Shown here one piece after another: positions 14,245 to 14,408 of a DNA stretch of 14,408 nucleotides (positions are counted from its first letter, which is position 1; each line of letters opens with the position of its first letter). Origin of the DNA: 1-14-0-10-37-14 sp037130845 (GTDB lineage Bacteria > Patescibacteriota > Patescibacteriia > Patescibacteriales > Patescibacteriaceae); the NCBI GenBank assembly GCA_037130845.1, contig JBAXSE010000027.1, forward strand, positions 1 to 14,408. Direction: 5' to 3'. The translations under genes and the position numbers were made by a program. The notes under the pieces are model-generated. The model did not search any database. It saw only the letters and a list, made by a program, of their open reading frames with translations, and was not told where the DNA came from.

Positions 14245-14284
14245 TCTTGGTACAGTATACTAGTATACTGTACCAAGATTACTT
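14239..14284. repeat. 46-bp perfect palindrome containing the 32-bp palindrome, copy 2
   Basis: Positions 14246-14277 repeat copy 1 (13741-13772) base for base. Here the symmetry continues outward by AAGTAAT on the left (14239-14245) and ATTACTT on the right (14278-14284), giving 46 bp in all. The left arm includes the TAA stop codon of the TrpR-family gene (14242-14244). There is no T-run after it, so it is not a classical intrinsic terminator, though it could protect the mRNA 3' end or act as an operator. Confidence 0.9.
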
Positions 14285-14354
14285 GTGTTGCTGGAGAGTG
14301 AGATACTGTAAGTTGCTATTTGGGTTGCATCTGTCTTTATATTGATGACTTTTG

Positions 14355-14408
14355 ATGAATAAGTTCAGATACATTTTGGACTCCGAAGGAGTACAAAATG
14401 TTCAATCT
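14355..14408 (+). CDS. possible start of a reading frame cut by the window edge
   Basis: From the ATG at 14355 the frame stays open for 18 codons to the end of the window (it begins MNKFRYILDSEG). There is no SD. A weak promoter (TTGCTA at 14313, TATATT at 14338, 19-base spacer) lies upstream. The frame runs through a stem-loop at 14371-14401. I do not recognise the product, and so short an open stretch can easily arise by chance. Confidence 0.25.
   Translation, partial: MNKFRYILDSEGVQNVQS
14371..14401. repeat. stem-loop near the right edge
   Basis: ACATTTTG (14371-14378) pairs with CAAAATGT (14394-14401). After one mismatch, ACTCC (14380-14384) pairs with GGAGT (14388-14392) around the loop GAA. 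No T-run follows inside the window. It may be a dispersed structured repeat, a leader element or part of a coding sequence. Confidence 0.5.

Noticed and set aside
1..14408. CRISPR array, insertion sequence or rRNA gene
   Set aside because: There are no regularly spaced repeats, transposase frames or rRNA segments. The only long exact repeat is the pair of palindromes around the TrpR-family gene.
1..14408. Alternative genetic code with TGA read as glycine or tryptophan
   Set aside because: The antitoxin ends at TGA in a classic ATGA overlap with the toxin, and rpoB and rpoC contain no in-frame TGA.

Overview
The window reads as chromosomal DNA of a bacterium using the standard genetic code (TAA, TAG and TGA all act as stops). 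The best guess is a Candidate Phyla Radiation (Patescibacteria) genome. Grounds: rpoB and rpoC form a unit with no rplJ/rplL directly in front, the RpoC carries an extra charged helical insert, a YerC/YecD-type TrpR-family protein lies nearby, the tRNA has no encoded CCA, and several starts are leaderless or lack a Shine-Dalgarno (SD) sequence. This is an inference from gene content; no marker here names the phylum outright.

Layout. Positions 1-3560 look like an accessory stretch. It holds a minus-strand protein resembling an iron-sulfur HhH-GPD DNA glycosylase, a RhuM-Fic (Doc-like) fusion protein, an RHH antitoxin plus RelE/ParE-family toxin operon with a repeat-bearing promoter, and a minus-strand HAD-family phosphatase-like protein. 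A shared bidirectional terminator separates the toxin from the HAD gene. Next comes a minus-strand tRNA-Leu(CAA) with a clear promoter and terminator. Its promoter stands back to back with the promoter of parA.

From 3834 the window is core genome on the plus strand: parA-parB (chromosome segregation), a 451-base non-coding region, then rpoB-rpoC (RNA polymerase beta and beta'). The non-coding region is dense in signals: three stacked inverted repeats each carrying TTGAC, a promoter, an RNA-like structure that closes on a T-run, a second promoter, and a terminator-like hairpin about 30 bases before the rpoB start codon. rpoC ends in a strong perfect hairpin terminator.

The last gene is a small TrpR/YerC-family DNA-binding protein with its own promoter. 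An identical 32-bp perfect palindrome lies on each side of it: one just after the predicted transcription start, the other (extended to 46 bp) overlapping its stop codon. This arrangement and the structured region before rpoB are the two least explained parts of the window. The final 164 bases hold the second palindrome, a further stem-loop and possibly the start of another reading frame cut by the window edge.
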